A stretch of 64,000 nt of DNA from Pseudomonas rhizophila (GTDB lineage: Bacteria; Pseudomonadota; Gammaproteobacteria; Pseudomonadales; Pseudomonadaceae), in the NCBI RefSeq assembly GCF_003033885.1, contig NZ_CP024081.1:2235924-2299923 (forward strand), given 5' to 3'. Both the position numbers and the translations under genes were made by a program. How positions within the stretch are numbered: the first letter of the stretch is position 1; every line of letters begins with the position of its first letter. This document shows positions 7,661 through 17,722 of this stretch, in pieces. A model generated the notes under the pieces. It had not been told where the DNA came from, searched no databases, and saw nothing but the letters and a program-made list of their open reading frames with translations.

Positions 7661-9561
7661 GGCTGCTCGGCAGGTAAAGGGCTTACCAACGGTAAACTGA
7701 GGGCAAACGTGGTTCCACCTTCGGCCGGGTGTTCGACCTCCAGATGCCCGCCCGCGGCGGCGGCCAGGCTCGCCGAAAGAGTCAGGCCCAGGCCCAGGCC
7801 CTGTTCGCCGGGTTTGGTGGTGAAGAAGGGTTCGAACAAATGCTTGCGCGCCTCGGGATCGATGCCATGGCCGTTGTCCCGCACCCGCAGGCGATATTTG
7901 CCATCCGAGGCAGTGCCTTCAAGCCACAGCCGCGGCTCGGGTTGGCTCTGCATGGCGTCCAGGGCGTTGCCGATCAGGTTCACCAGGATTTGTTCAAGAC
8001 GCGTCTGGTCGATCTGTACCTGCACGTCATCGTAACCGGCATGCACCTGGATCTTCAGGCTTTCGAGGCGGCCGCCCAGCAGTTGCAGCGCGGCTTCGAC
8101 CGCCTTGCCGAGGCTGGCCCGGCCCTGATCGTCCCCGCGCCGGGCGAAGGAGCGCAGGCTGGCGGTGATCCGGCCCATGCGGTCGATCAGGTCGTTGATG
8201 GTCTTGAGGTTGGCGCTGGCGATATCCAACTGGCCCCGCTCAAGAAAGCGTACGGTGTTGCCGGACAGGGTACGCAGCGCGGCCAGCGGCTGGTTGAGTT
8301 CATGGGCGATGCTGGTGGACATCTGGCCAATGGCGGCGAGTTTGCCAGCCTGCACCAGTTCGTCCTGGGCCCGGCGCAACGTCTCTTCGGCCTGCCGCCG
8401 TTCGCGGATCTGGCCCTTGAGCCGTTCATTGCTGGCCCGCAGGTCGGTGGTGCGTTCGGTAATCCGACGTTCGAGCTGGTTGTTGGCTTCCTGCAAGGCC
8501 TCCCGGGCAGCGAGGCGAGTGGCGATGACCTTGCGCCGCTCGTTCCAGGCGATCAGCAGGAAAGCCACCAGGGCGAAGGCCACGGCCACCAGGATGCCCT
8601 GGTTGATTGCCTGGCGACGCAGGTCTTCAAGTGGCGTCAGCAGGGTGAAATTCCAGGGTGTGTCGCTCAGGGGACGGGTCTGTGACAGATAGCTGATGGG
8701 CCGCTCGTCGGACACCAGTTCGGCGTTGGCCGGGAAGGTCAGTTTTTCCATGCCTTCGGCCAGGCGTTCCCGAGCCAGGGGAACCAGCTCGTTCAGTGGG
8801 AACCAGTAATACTGCAGGCTGCGGGCCAGGCGCTCTTTGGTTTCGTCGCTCAGCGGTCGCACGGACTTGAGCCGCCGCGCCGGATCGCTGGACAAAATGA
8901 TGATGCCATTCTCGTCGCTGACGAAGGCTTCCAGGCGCGCGCGCTGCCAGCGCTCTTCCATGGCTTCCAGGCGCACTTTGACCACCGCCACGCCGATGAT
9001 CTTGCCCTGCTGTTCCAGACCATGGGCCAGGTAATAACCAGGCTCGCCGCTGGTGCTACCGATGCCATAGAAGCGCCCGGGCTGACCGCGTACGGCGTTC
9101 TGGAAATAGGCGCGAAAGGACAGGTCTTCACCCAGGTAACTGTCGACGTCGCGCCAGTTGCTGGTCGCCATGACCCGGCCTGTGGTGTCCATCACATAAA
9201 TGGCCCGACTGCGGCTGCGCCGGTTCAGGCCTTCGAGGTATTCGTTGACGGTCTTGCGATGCTCGGGCGTGGGGTCGTCGAGCAGTTGCGATACGCTGGA
9301 TTCAAGCTCCAGCAGGCTGGGCAGGTAGGTGTATTTGCTGATCTCGCTCTCGACCGCACGGGCGTGCAGCTCCAACTGGCGCTCGCCGTTCTCGCCCAGG
9401 CTGCGAATGCCGTAGTGCTCACTGATCCAGAAGCCGAGGTAACCCAGGCCGATCATCAGGGCAATGATCAGCGGCGGCAGGAACAGATGGCGAATCAGAC
9501 GAGGCTTCACGGCGAGTGATGGCGGCGCGGCGCGATAGAGAGTGGGGTCGCATTTCATCAC
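7657..9561 (-). CDS. aauS: AauS-like sensor histidine kinase (DctB family)
   Basis: A 634-residue membrane kinase. Membrane segments are at about 26-47 and 320-340 and enclose a periplasmic double-Cache sensor domain, as in DctB. A coiled linker (about 345-405) follows. The HisKA box has phospho-acceptor His420 in IAHELNQPLAAL, and the ATPase domain has the N, G1 (NGHGID) and G2 (GLGLGL) boxes. It is expected to sense external glutamate or aspartate and to phosphorylate AauR, encoded just downstream with a four-base overlap. The kinase start MMKCDP has two adjacent ATG codons, and either could be used. Confidence 0.88.
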   Translation of the reverse strand: MMKCDPTLYRAAPPSLAVKPRLIRHLFLPPLIIALMIGLGYLGFWISEHYGIRSLGENGERQLELHARAVESEISKYTYLPSLLELESSVSQLLDDPTPEHRKTVNEYLEGLNRRSRSRAIYVMDTTGRVMATSNWRDVDSYLGEDLSFRAYFQNAVRGQPGRFYGIGSTSGEPGYYLAHGLEQQGKIIGVAVVKVRLEAMEERWQRARLEAFVSDENGIIILSSDPARRLKSVRPLSDETKERLARSLQYYWFPLNELVPLARERLAEGMEKLTFPANAELVSDERPISYLSQTRPLSDTPWNFTLLTPLEDLRRQAINQGILVAVAFALVAFLLIAWNERRKVIATRLAAREALQEANNQLERRITERTTDLRASNERLKGQIRERRQAEETLRRAQDELVQAGKLAAIGQMSTSIAHELNQPLAALRTLSGNTVRFLERGQLDIASANLKTINDLIDRMGRITASLRSFARRGDDQGRASLGKAVEAALQLLGGRLESLKIQVHAGYDDVQVQIDQTRLEQILVNLIGNALDAMQSQPEPRLWLEGTASDGKYRLRVRDNGHGIDPEARKHLFEPFFTTKPGEQGLGLGLTLSASLAAAAGGHLEVEHPAEGGTTFALSLPLVSPLPAEQP

Positions 9562-9612
9562 AGAAGCCTTGGGTCAACCACAACACAAATCGACAAACCA
9601 ACACTGCTCCCT

Positions 9613-9701
9613 TGTGGGAGCGAGCTTGCTCGCGATGACTGCTGATCAGTCGACAATAAGGTGACTGGCAGTCCGCTATCGCGAGCAAGCTCGCTCCCAC
9701 A
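9613..9701. repeat. REP doublet (GTGGGAGCGAGC family, TTGCTC variant)
   Basis: Inverted pair with arms TGTGGGAGCGAGCTTGCTCG. It occupies the 157-base gap between aatP and aauS. In P. aeruginosa this position holds two other genes (ansB and ggt). Confidence 0.85.
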
Positions 9702-9718
9702 GTGGGGAGCGGTGTTGT

Positions 9719-10453
9719 TTAGTGCTGCAGGATTTTCTCAAGGAAATGCTGCGCACGTTCGGAGCGGGCGCTGATGTCGCCGAAGAACTCTTCCTTCTCG
9801 CAGTCTTCGATGATCTGGCCCTGGTCCATGAAGATCACCCGGTTCGCCACTTTGCGGGCGAAGCCCATTTCGTGGGTCACGCACATCATGGTCATGCCTT
9901 CGTGGGCCAGTTGCACCATCACGTCGAGCACTTCGTTGACCATTTCCGGGTCAAGGGCCGAGGTCGGTTCGTCGAACAGCATCACGATCGGGTCCATCGC
10001 CAGGGCACGGGCAATCGCCACGCGCTGCTGTTGACCGCCGGAGAGCTGGCCCGGGTGCTTGTGGGCATGGGCCGACAGACCGACCCGCTCAAGCAGTTGC
10101 AGGCCTTTCTGGGTGGCTTCTTCCTTGCTGCGGCCCAGCACCTTGATCTGGGCGATGGTCAGGTTTTCGGTGATGGTCAGGTGCGGGAACAGCTCGAAGT
10201 GCTGGAACACCATGCCAACGCGCGAGCGCAGTTTCGGCAGGTTGGTCTTCGGGTCGGCGATGGACGTACCGTCGACCACGATGTCGCCTTTCTGGAACGG
10301 CTCCAGGGCGTTCACGCATTTGATCAGCGTGGACTTGCCCGAACCCGAGGGGCCGCACACCACCACAACTTCACCCTTGCTGACCTCGGTGCTGCAATTG
10401 GTCAGTACCTGGAAGTCCCCATACCACTTGTTGATGTTCTTGATAGAGATCAT
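9719..10453 (-). CDS. aatP: Acidic amino acid ABC transporter, ATPase subunit
   Basis: This 244-residue protein is a polar amino acid ABC ATPase of the GlnQ/GltL type. Walker A is GPSGSGKST (about 34-42), the signature is LSGGQQQR, and Walker B runs into the [11 protein letters not shown] motif. It powers uptake of glutamate and aspartate together with the AatQ and AatM permeases and the periplasmic binder AatJ. It overlaps aatM by four bases (ATGA). Its size and motifs are normal. Assignment to AatP, rather than another amino acid ATPase, rests on the cluster and the AauRS neighbours. Confidence 0.93.
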   Translation of the reverse strand: MISIKNINKWYGDFQVLTNCSTEVSKGEVVVVCGPSGSGKSTLIKCVNALEPFQKGDIVVDGTSIADPKTNLPKLRSRVGMVFQHFELFPHLTITENLTIAQIKVLGRSKEEATQKGLQLLERVGLSAHAHKHPGQLSGGQQQRVAIARALAMDPIVMLFDEPTSALDPEMVNEVLDVMVQLAHEGMTMMCVTHEMGFARKVANRVIFMDQGQIIEDCEKEEFFGDISARSERAQHFLEKILQH

Positions 10454-11121
10454 ACGGCGAACCTTTTTTGCAGACGCTTGACCAGCAGCGAGGCGGCAAA
10501 GCTGATTGTGAAGTACACGAGACCTGCGATGATCAGGAACTCATGGGAGCGGCCGATGATGTCGCCATTGGCCCGCGAAGCATTGAGGAAATCCACCAGA
10601 CCGACGGTGTAGACCAGCGAGGTGTCCTGAAACAGGATGATGCTTTGTTGCAACAACAGCGGGGTCATCTTGCGAAACGCCTGGGGCAGGATGATCAGGC
10701 GCATGGTCTGGCCATAATTCATGCCCAGCGCCTGGGCGGCGCCCATCTGACCCTTGGGGATCGACTGCACGCCGGCCCGCACGATTTCGCAGAAGTAGGC
10801 CGCCTCGAACATCATGAACGCCACGACGCAGGAGCCAAACGCACCGATAGGGGTGTCTTCGCCGGTGATCCAGCGCAGAACGAACGGCACCGCCAGGTAG
10901 AACCAGGTGATGACCAGCAGCAGCGGGATCGAGCGGAAATAGTTGACGTAGGCGCCGGCAATGCTGGAGATCAGCTTGTTGTGGGACAGGCGCATCAGCG
11001 CCAGGATAGTCCCCAGGATGATCCCGCCAACGACGCCCAGGGCCATCAGCTTGAGCGTCATCACCATGCCGTTCCACAAACCGGGAATGGCCGGGATGAT
11101 GCCAGTGAAGTCGAGTTCCAT
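10450..11121 (-). CDS. aatM: Acidic amino acid ABC transporter, permease
   Basis: A 223-residue integral membrane permease of the HisM/GltK family with about five hydrophobic segments. The EAA loop of the family ([20 protein letters not shown]) lies at about residues 104-123. It pairs with AatQ to form the membrane channel. It overlaps aatP by four bases on one side and shares one base with aatQ on the other (its start codon abuts the aatQ stop), so translation is coupled. Which of the two permeases is called M or Q follows P. putida gene order. Confidence 0.92.
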   Translation of the reverse strand: MELDFTGIIPAIPGLWNGMVMTLKLMALGVVGGIILGTILALMRLSHNKLISSIAGAYVNYFRSIPLLLVITWFYLAVPFVLRWITGEDTPIGAFGSCVVAFMMFEAAYFCEIVRAGVQSIPKGQMGAAQALGMNYGQTMRLIILPQAFRKMTPLLLQQSIILFQDTSLVYTVGLVDFLNASRANGDIIGRSHEFLIIAGLVYFTISFAASLLVKRLQKRFAV

Positions 11122-11867
11122 TATTTACCCCCCACGGAAATCAGGCCGGGCACCGCGACTTTCTTCTCGACCATGCGCATGAGCAGCATCAGGCTCATGT
11201 TCAGGGTGAAGTAGATCAGTGTCGCCAGGGTGAAGGCTTCGAACAGGTTGGCGGAGAACTCGGCGGTCTGTTTGGTCTGTGCAAGCAATTCCATCAGGCC
11301 GATCAGCGAGGCCACGGAGGAGTTCTTGAAGACGTTCAAGAATTCCGAGGTAAGCGGCGGAATGATGATCCGGTAGGCCTGGGGCAGCAGGACGTTCCAG
11401 TAGATTTGCGGCAGCTTGAAGCCCATGGCCCGTGCGGCGGATTCCTGGCCGCGCGGCAGCGCCTGAATACCAGTACGAACTTGTTCGCAGACCCGCGCGG
11501 CGGTAAACAGGCCCAGGCACACGACGACGCTCAGATAGGCCGAGGTCGTGGGGTTCAGGTCCTGCTTGTACCACTCCTGCAGGTCCGCAGGCAGCAAGTC
11601 GGGCACCAGGAAGTACCAGATGAACAGCTGAACCAGCAGCGGTACGTTACGAAAGAGCTCCACGTAGCCGGTGGCGATACCCGACACCAGCCGGTTCGGC
11701 ACGGTGCGCATCACGCCCAGAACCGAACCCAGCAGTAGGGCGATGATCCAGGCCGCGACGGCGATGGCGATGGTCCAGCCCAGGCCGGCCACGTACCAGT
11801 CGAGATAAATCTCGCTGCCGATGCCGGTGGACTTGAAGAACACGCCCCAGTCCCAGTTGTAATTCAT
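11121..11867 (-). CDS. aatQ: Acidic amino acid ABC transporter, permease
   Basis: A 248-residue permease of the GltJ family. It is slightly longer than AatM because of an N-terminal extension before the first membrane segment (NYNWDWGVFFKSTG). The conserved loop with RTGIQALPRGQESAARAMG is at about residues 131-149. It is separated from aatJ by 193 bases that contain a strong stem-loop (12013-12044). This fits the usual pattern in which the binding protein is made in excess over the permeases. Confidence 0.92.
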   Translation of the reverse strand: MNYNWDWGVFFKSTGIGSEIYLDWYVAGLGWTIAIAVAAWIIALLLGSVLGVMRTVPNRLVSGIATGYVELFRNVPLLVQLFIWYFLVPDLLPADLQEWYKQDLNPTTSAYLSVVVCLGLFTAARVCEQVRTGIQALPRGQESAARAMGFKLPQIYWNVLLPQAYRIIIPPLTSEFLNVFKNSSVASLIGLMELLAQTKQTAEFSANLFEAFTLATLIYFTLNMSLMLLMRMVEKKVAVPGLISVGGK

Positions 11868-12012
11868 TAGGGTCTCCCCTCAGATCGATCGATATGCAAA
11901 TACCCGCCTGGGGAAGCTCCATTCCCACCTGACCCTTGAAGGGCAGGCACACACGATCGGCTCGACAGCCACCGGTTCGAGTGTTTCCAGATATGCCAGC
12001 AGGGAGTGACCA

Positions 12013-12044
12013 TCCCCTGAAAGCGCAAAAGCACTTCCAGGGGA
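12013..12044 (-). other. Intercistronic stem-loop between aatJ and aatQ
   Basis: Minus-strand TCCCCTG pairs with CAGGGGA around an inner AAGTGC/GCGCTT arm and a TTTT loop. No run of T follows, so it is more likely an mRNA-stabilising or processing element after the binding-protein gene than a strong terminator. The rest of the 193-base gap shows no ORF. Confidence 0.6.
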
Positions 12045-12060
12045 CAAGGTTAGTCAGGAA

Positions 12061-12975
12061 TCAGGATTTCTTTTCGTCGGCCGCTTTGTCGGTCGGTTCG
12101 GCGATCAGTTTCTTGAGCTCTTCGCTCATCGGGAAGTTCAGGTTCAGGCCTTTTGGCGGAATTGGCTGCATGAACCATTTTTCGTAGATCTTGTTGATTT
12201 CACCAGAAGCGTAGGTGGCCTTGATGGCGTCATCGACGGCTTTTTTGAACGGCTCGTCGCCCTTGCGCATCATGCAACCGTAGATTTCGAAGGACTGCGG
12301 GGTACCGGTCACGGCCCAGTCGCCTGGTTTCTTGGCCTTGGCCATTTCACCGGCCAGCAAGGCGTCGTCCATCATGAAGGCAACGGCACGGCCGCCTTCG
12401 AGCATGTTGAACGATTCGCCGTGGTCCTTGGCCGAGATCACGTTCATGCCCATTTGCTTATCGGCGTTCATGGACTTGAGGATGCGCTCGGACGTGGTGC
12501 CGGCGGTGGTCACGACGTTCTTGCCCTTGAGGTCGTCGAAGTCCTTGTACTTGGAGTCCTTCTTGGACAGCAGCTTGGTGCCGATCTCGAAGATGCCAAC
12601 GGAGAAATCAACCTGCTGTTGACGCTCGACGTTGTTGGTGGTGGAGCCGCATTCCAGGTCGACGGTGCCGTTTTGCACCAGTGGGATACGGGTTTGCGAG
12701 GTCACCAGGTTGTACTTGACCTGCAGGTTCGGCACGTCCAGTTCTTTTTTCAGGGCTTCGACGACTTTCAGCTGAATGTCGTGGGAATAGCCGACCGGTT
12801 TGCCGGAGGCGTCCGCGATATAGGAAAACGGAATGGAAGCGTCGCGATGCCCGAGCGTGATGACGCCGGACTCTTTGATCTTTTTCAGCGTACCGGTCAG
12901 TTCGGCAGCGAAAACCGGGGTGCTGATCAGAGCGGCAGCAATGGCTGCGCCCAGGAGATGGGGAACGATGCGCAT
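12061..12975 (-). CDS. aatJ: Acidic amino acid ABC transporter, periplasmic binding protein
   Basis: A 304-residue GltI-type solute-binding protein. The start at 12975 is chosen because GAGGAA lies eight bases upstream and the protein then begins with a proper signal peptide (MRIVPHLLGAAIAAALIS, cleavage after VFAA). The longer reading frame adds residues before the signal peptide. The mature protein carries the family opening LTGTLKKIKESGVITLGHRD and the FSYI segment. It captures glutamate and aspartate in the periplasm. It is the first gene of aatJQMP, driven by the sigma54 promoter at 13093-13108. Confidence 0.94.
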   Translation of the reverse strand: MRIVPHLLGAAIAAALISTPVFAAELTGTLKKIKESGVITLGHRDASIPFSYIADASGKPVGYSHDIQLKVVEALKKELDVPNLQVKYNLVTSQTRIPLVQNGTVDLECGSTTNNVERQQQVDFSVGIFEIGTKLLSKKDSKYKDFDDLKGKNVVTTAGTTSERILKSMNADKQMGMNVISAKDHGESFNMLEGGRAVAFMMDDALLAGEMAKAKKPGDWAVTGTPQSFEIYGCMMRKGDEPFKKAVDDAIKATYASGEINKIYEKWFMQPIPPKGLNLNFPMSEELKKLIAEPTDKAADEKKS

Positions 12976-13092
12976 CGATATTTCCTCGACATTGTTTTTC
13001 TTATTCAGCCGGTTCGTCGGCCCTGAGTGCTTCGAAGTACCTGGCAGCTCCTGTTGTGTTGGCATGCAGGCATTCGTCTCGAAGGAGTGTAG

Positions 13093-13108
13093 AGCATGAG
13101 TCGTGCCA
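13093..13108 (-). promoter_or_regulatory. Sigma54 promoter of aatJQMP
   Basis: On the minus strand this reads TGGCACGACTCATGCT. The -24 element is a perfect TGGCACG. The GG and GC are separated by exactly 10 bases, and the -12 element differs from TTGCT by one base. It lies about 118 bases upstream of the aatJ start codon. Confidence 0.88.
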
Positions 13109-13184
13109 GACCAGTTGACTCAAATTAACTGTTTGTTTTTAAACGTAATTAATCTTTTTTCTGATTTTTTCCACAGGCTGTTTA

Positions 13185-13229
13185 TCCGGTTGGCCGAATT
13201 GACTGGTGAGTCTTGTTCGGAAAACCGAA
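13185..13229. promoter_or_regulatory. Two AauR upstream activator sites
   Basis: TTCGG-AAAA-CCGAA at 13216-13229 is a perfect inverted repeat. TCCGG-TTGG-CCGAA at 13185-13198 matches it with one change. The two sites are 31 bases apart, about three helical turns, so they face the same side of DNA. This is the inverted repeat I recall for AauR in P. putida (TTCGG-N4-CCGAA). They lie about 80-120 bases upstream of the sigma54 promoter, as expected for enhancer sites. The remainder of the 446-base gap between aatJ and glpD holds a REP doublet and the glpD terminator. Confidence 0.75.
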
Positions 13230-13252
13230 TGCATTCCGGCCTCTCCATGTCT

Positions 13253-13342
13253 TGTGAGAGCGAGCCTGCTCGCGATAGCGGTCTGCCTGGCGAGACTTAT
13301 GTTGAAGTTGATGGCCTCATCGCGAGCAGGCTCGCTCCCACA
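13253..13342. repeat. REP doublet (GTGGGAGCGAGC family)
   Basis: Left arm TGTGAGAGCGAGCCTGCTCG (one change from the family) and right arm CGCGAGCAGGCTCGCTCCCA enclose a short spacer. It lies between the aatJ regulatory region and the glpD terminator. Confidence 0.8.
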
Positions 13343-13368
13343 GAGGGCGGCGGTGTATGCCAGATAGC

Positions 13369-13402
13369 AAAAAGCCCCTGAATCGCCAGATTCAGGGGCT
13401 TT
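13369..13402 (-). terminator. Terminator of glpD
   Basis: AAAGCCCCTGAATC and its complement form a 14-base stem with a 4-base loop. On the minus strand it is followed by TTTTTGCT, 20 bases after the glpD stop codon. Confidence 0.88.
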
Positions 13403-13421
13403 CGTATAAGCGGTTAACCGA

Positions 13422-14960
13422 TCAGGCCGCTTCGATCTTGCGACGGTTGTGCTCCACCTTGTCCAGGTATTGCTGCAGCTTCTGCTGTTCGGCCGCGGTG
13501 GTGAACAAGCCAAGTTTGCTGCGGCGCCACAGGATATCGTGGGCATCGATGGCCCATTCATCGCTGCACAGGTAGTCGACTTCCCGGGTGTAGAGGCCCG
13601 CGCCGATGTATTCGCCCATGTCACCGAGGTTGTGCACGCCTTCAAGCATGCGCCAGGTGCGGCTGCCATAGGTGGTGGCCCAGCGACGGGCAAGCTCGGT
13701 CGGCACCCAGTCGAATTTGTCACGAATCGCCGAGCACAGCGCTTGCGGGGTGGTCATGTTTTCGCCGCCGGGGAGGGTAGCCACGGCAGTCCAGCTGGGG
13801 CGCATCTGGGTAAAATACGGGGCCAACTGCGCCATGGCCGACTCGGCCAGTTTGCGGTAGGTGGTCAGCTTGCCGCCGAACACCGACAGCAGCGGGGCTT
13901 CGTCCGCACTGCCCGACAGCGCCAGGGTGTAGTCCCGGGTGACGGCCGATGGGTTGTCGGATTCATCGTTGCACAACGGCCGAACACCGGAATAGCTGTG
14001 CAGGATATCGTCGCGGCTGATCTGCTTCTTGAAGTGCGCGTTGACCACTTTGAGCAAATAATCGGTTTCGCCCTCGGTGATCGCCACTTTGGCCGGGTCG
14101 CCGGTGTATTCGCGGTCGGTCGTGCCGATCAAGGTGAACTGGTTCAGATACGGAATGGTGAAGACGATGCGCTGGTCTTCGTTCTGAAGAATGTGCGCGT
14201 GCTCGCCTTCGTAGAGTTTCGGCACGATCAGGTGGCTGCCCTGGATCAGACGAATGCCGTAAGGCGACTCCAGCTTCAGGTCGTCGCGAATGAACTTGGC
14301 AACCCAAGGACCGGCCGCGTTGACCAGCGCCTTGGCGCGGATCGAAAACAGGCTGCCGTCGGCGCGTTCCAGATGCAAATGCCACAAGCCTTTACTGCGA
14401 CGGGCGTTCACGCAACGTGTGCGAGTGTGGACATGGGCGCCTTTTTCCCGGGCGGCCATGGCGTTGAGCACCACCAGGCGCGCATCGTCGACCCAGCAGT
14501 CGGAGTATTCAAAGCCTTTGGTAATCTCGCTTTTCAGCGCGCTGTCGGCGCCGAATCTCAGGCTTTTGGAACCGGCAAGTTGTTCGCGCTTGCCCAGGTG
14601 ATCGTAGAGGAACAGGCCGGCGCGAATCATCCAGGCGGGGCGCAAGTGCGGACGGTGGGGCAAGACGAAGCGCATCTGCTTGACGATGTGCGGAGCCTTG
14701 GTCAACAGCACTTCGCGCTCGGCCAGCGCTTCGCGCACCAGACGGAATTCGTAATGTTCGAGGTAGCGCAGGCCGCCATGGATCAGCTTGCTGCTGGCCG
14801 AGGAGGTGTGGCTGGCCAGGTCATCCTTTTCGCAAAGGAACACCGAGAGGCCGCGACCCGCTGCGTCTGCGGCAATCCCTACGCCGTTGATCCCGCCGCC
14901 AATGACGGCGACGTCGTAAACCTCAGCGAGAGGGGGCGTAGGCAAGGTAGAAGTGGGCAT
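13422..14960 (-). CDS. glpD: Glycerol-3-phosphate dehydrogenase (aerobic, FAD)
   Basis: GlpD oxidises glycerol 3-phosphate to dihydroxyacetone phosphate at the inner membrane and feeds electrons to quinone. With the start at 14960 (MPTSTLPTPPLAE; GAGG about ten bases upstream) it is 512 residues, the usual Pseudomonas length. The longer frame adds 18 residues without support. The FAD-binding motif is IGGGINGVGIAADAAGRG at about residues 20-37, and the ASSKLIHGGLRYLE motif is typical of the family. It follows glpR on the same strand but is separated by a 329-base gap with a REP doublet and its own promoter region, so it is probably a separate unit under GlpR control. Confidence 0.96.
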   Translation of the reverse strand: MPTSTLPTPPLAEVYDVAVIGGGINGVGIAADAAGRGLSVFLCEKDDLASHTSSASSKLIHGGLRYLEHYEFRLVREALAEREVLLTKAPHIVKQMRFVLPHRPHLRPAWMIRAGLFLYDHLGKREQLAGSKSLRFGADSALKSEITKGFEYSDCWVDDARLVVLNAMAAREKGAHVHTRTRCVNARRSKGLWHLHLERADGSLFSIRAKALVNAAGPWVAKFIRDDLKLESPYGIRLIQGSHLIVPKLYEGEHAHILQNEDQRIVFTIPYLNQFTLIGTTDREYTGDPAKVAITEGETDYLLKVVNAHFKKQISRDDILHSYSGVRPLCNDESDNPSAVTRDYTLALSGSADEAPLLSVFGGKLTTYRKLAESAMAQLAPYFTQMRPSWTAVATLPGGENMTTPQALCSAIRDKFDWVPTELARRWATTYGSRTWRMLEGVHNLGDMGEYIGAGLYTREVDYLCSDEWAIDAHDILWRRSKLGLFTTAAEQQKLQQYLDKVEHNRRKIEAA

Positions 14961-14998
14961 CGGCTGGCCTCGGGCTTTTTTTCGAAATATTTGAATTC

Positions 14999-15012
14999 GA
15001 ACATTAATGTTC
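14999..15012. promoter_or_regulatory. Candidate GlpR operator upstream of glpD
   Basis: GAACATTAATGTTC is a perfect 14-base palindrome about 38 bases upstream of the glpD start, flanked by TTCGAA-rich sequence. GlpR-family repressors bind A/T-rich palindromes with TTCG half-sites, and glpD is a known target in Pseudomonas, so this is a reasonable operator candidate. The exact Pseudomonas consensus cannot be checked here. Confidence 0.4.
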
Positions 15013-15140
15013 ATTTGCGAAAATACTAGCCCATAAACTCGGCAACAGCCAGCAGACTTCGATTGAAAATACTGATCAAAGGAAGCTGAAAGGAAAATTT
15101 TCGAACATGAAGCGGGTCGCTGATATGGTCGGAGATGCTT

Positions 15141-15273
15141 TTGTGGCGAGGGGATTTATCCCCGCTGGGCTCACAGCAGCCCTAAAGCCAGGCGACTCGG
15201 TATATGAGGCAAATTGAGTTGACTGTATTGGGGCTGCTGCGCAGCCCAAGCGGGGATAAATCCCCTCGCCACA
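15141..15273. repeat. REP doublet (GTGGCGAGGGGAT family)
   Basis: TTGTGGCGAGGGGATTTATC and its complement bound the element, with CCCCGCTGGG and GCAGCCC cores inside. It fills much of the 329-base gap between glpD and glpR; besides this element and the operator candidate at 14999, I see no gene in the gap. Confidence 0.85.
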
Positions 15274-15289
15274 GGGTTTCGGAGGGAGC

Positions 15290-16045
15290 TCAGACCACTT
15301 CCAACCGAATCTTGTGCTGGCTCAGCAATTGCGCCAGGGCCGGCACGGGTTGCTGATCGGTCACCAGGCAATCGATCAGGCTGATCGGTCCCAGCCTGAC
15401 CATGGCGTTGCGCCCGAATTTGCTGGAGTCCGCCGCCAGCAGCACCTGCCGGGCGTTGGCGATGATCGCCTGGGAGACCCGCACTTCCTGGTAGTCAAAA
15501 TCCAGCAGGCTGCCGTCTTCATCGATCCCGCTGATGCCCACCAGGGCGAAGTCGACCTTGAACTGGTTGATGAAGTCGACGCTGGCCTGGCCTACCACGC
15601 CTCCGTCGCGTCTGACATTTCCCCCCGCGATCAGGACTTCGAAGTCGTCCTTGGCGCTGAGGATCGAAGCTACGTGCAGATTGTTGGTGATGACCTTCAG
15701 GTGGTTGTGATTGAGCAGCGCCCGGGCGATGGATTCGGTGGTGGTGCCGATGTTGATGAACAGCGAGGCATGGTCAGGGATCTGGGCGGCAATGGCTTCG
15801 GCGATGCGTTGCTTCTCGTCGCGCATCTGATCGGCGCGCATGGCGTAGGCGGTGTTTTCAACGCTCGAATCATAGGCCGCGCCGCCGTGGTAGCGACGCA
15901 GCAGGTTCAGTTCCGCCAATTGATTGATGTCGCGGCGGATGGTCTGCGGGGTGACAACGAATAGCTGCGCCATTTCCTCGATGCTGACGTAGCCGCGTTC
16001 GCGGACCAGTTCGAGGATTTGCTGCTGACGGGGAGGCAGATTCAT
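15290..16045 (-). CDS. glpR: Glycerol-3-phosphate regulon repressor
   Basis: A 251-residue DeoR-family repressor. The N-terminal helix-turn-helix is at about residues 6-57, with [15 protein letters not shown] and the [13 protein letters not shown] recognition helix. It is followed by the DeoR sugar-phosphate sensor domain, with the GTTTESIA loop at about residues 101-108 and a later [16 protein letters not shown] segment. It represses glp genes until glycerol 3-phosphate binds. The position between glpK and glpD is the normal Pseudomonas arrangement. The start ATG at 16045 gives the family length. Confidence 0.95.
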   Translation of the reverse strand: MNLPPRQQQILELVRERGYVSIEEMAQLFVVTPQTIRRDINQLAELNLLRRYHGGAAYDSSVENTAYAMRADQMRDEKQRIAEAIAAQIPDHASLFINIGTTTESIARALLNHNHLKVITNNLHVASILSAKDDFEVLIAGGNVRRDGGVVGQASVDFINQFKVDFALVGISGIDEDGSLLDFDYQEVRVSQAIIANARQVLLAADSSKFGRNAMVRLGPISLIDCLVTDQQPVPALAQLLSQHKIRLEVV

Positions 16046-16141
16046 GGGGCTTCCTTTGGGCTGCCATACAAAATTTGCCCATGATGCCGCAGGAATCCCC
16101 TCCCGACCAGTTTCACGACCCTCGTCGTACCCAGCTTCGGC

Positions 16142-17722
<1,581 letters not shown>

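Noticed and set aside
13449..15029. 526-residue frame opposite glpD
   Set aside because: Antisense shadow of a well-matched enzyme gene.
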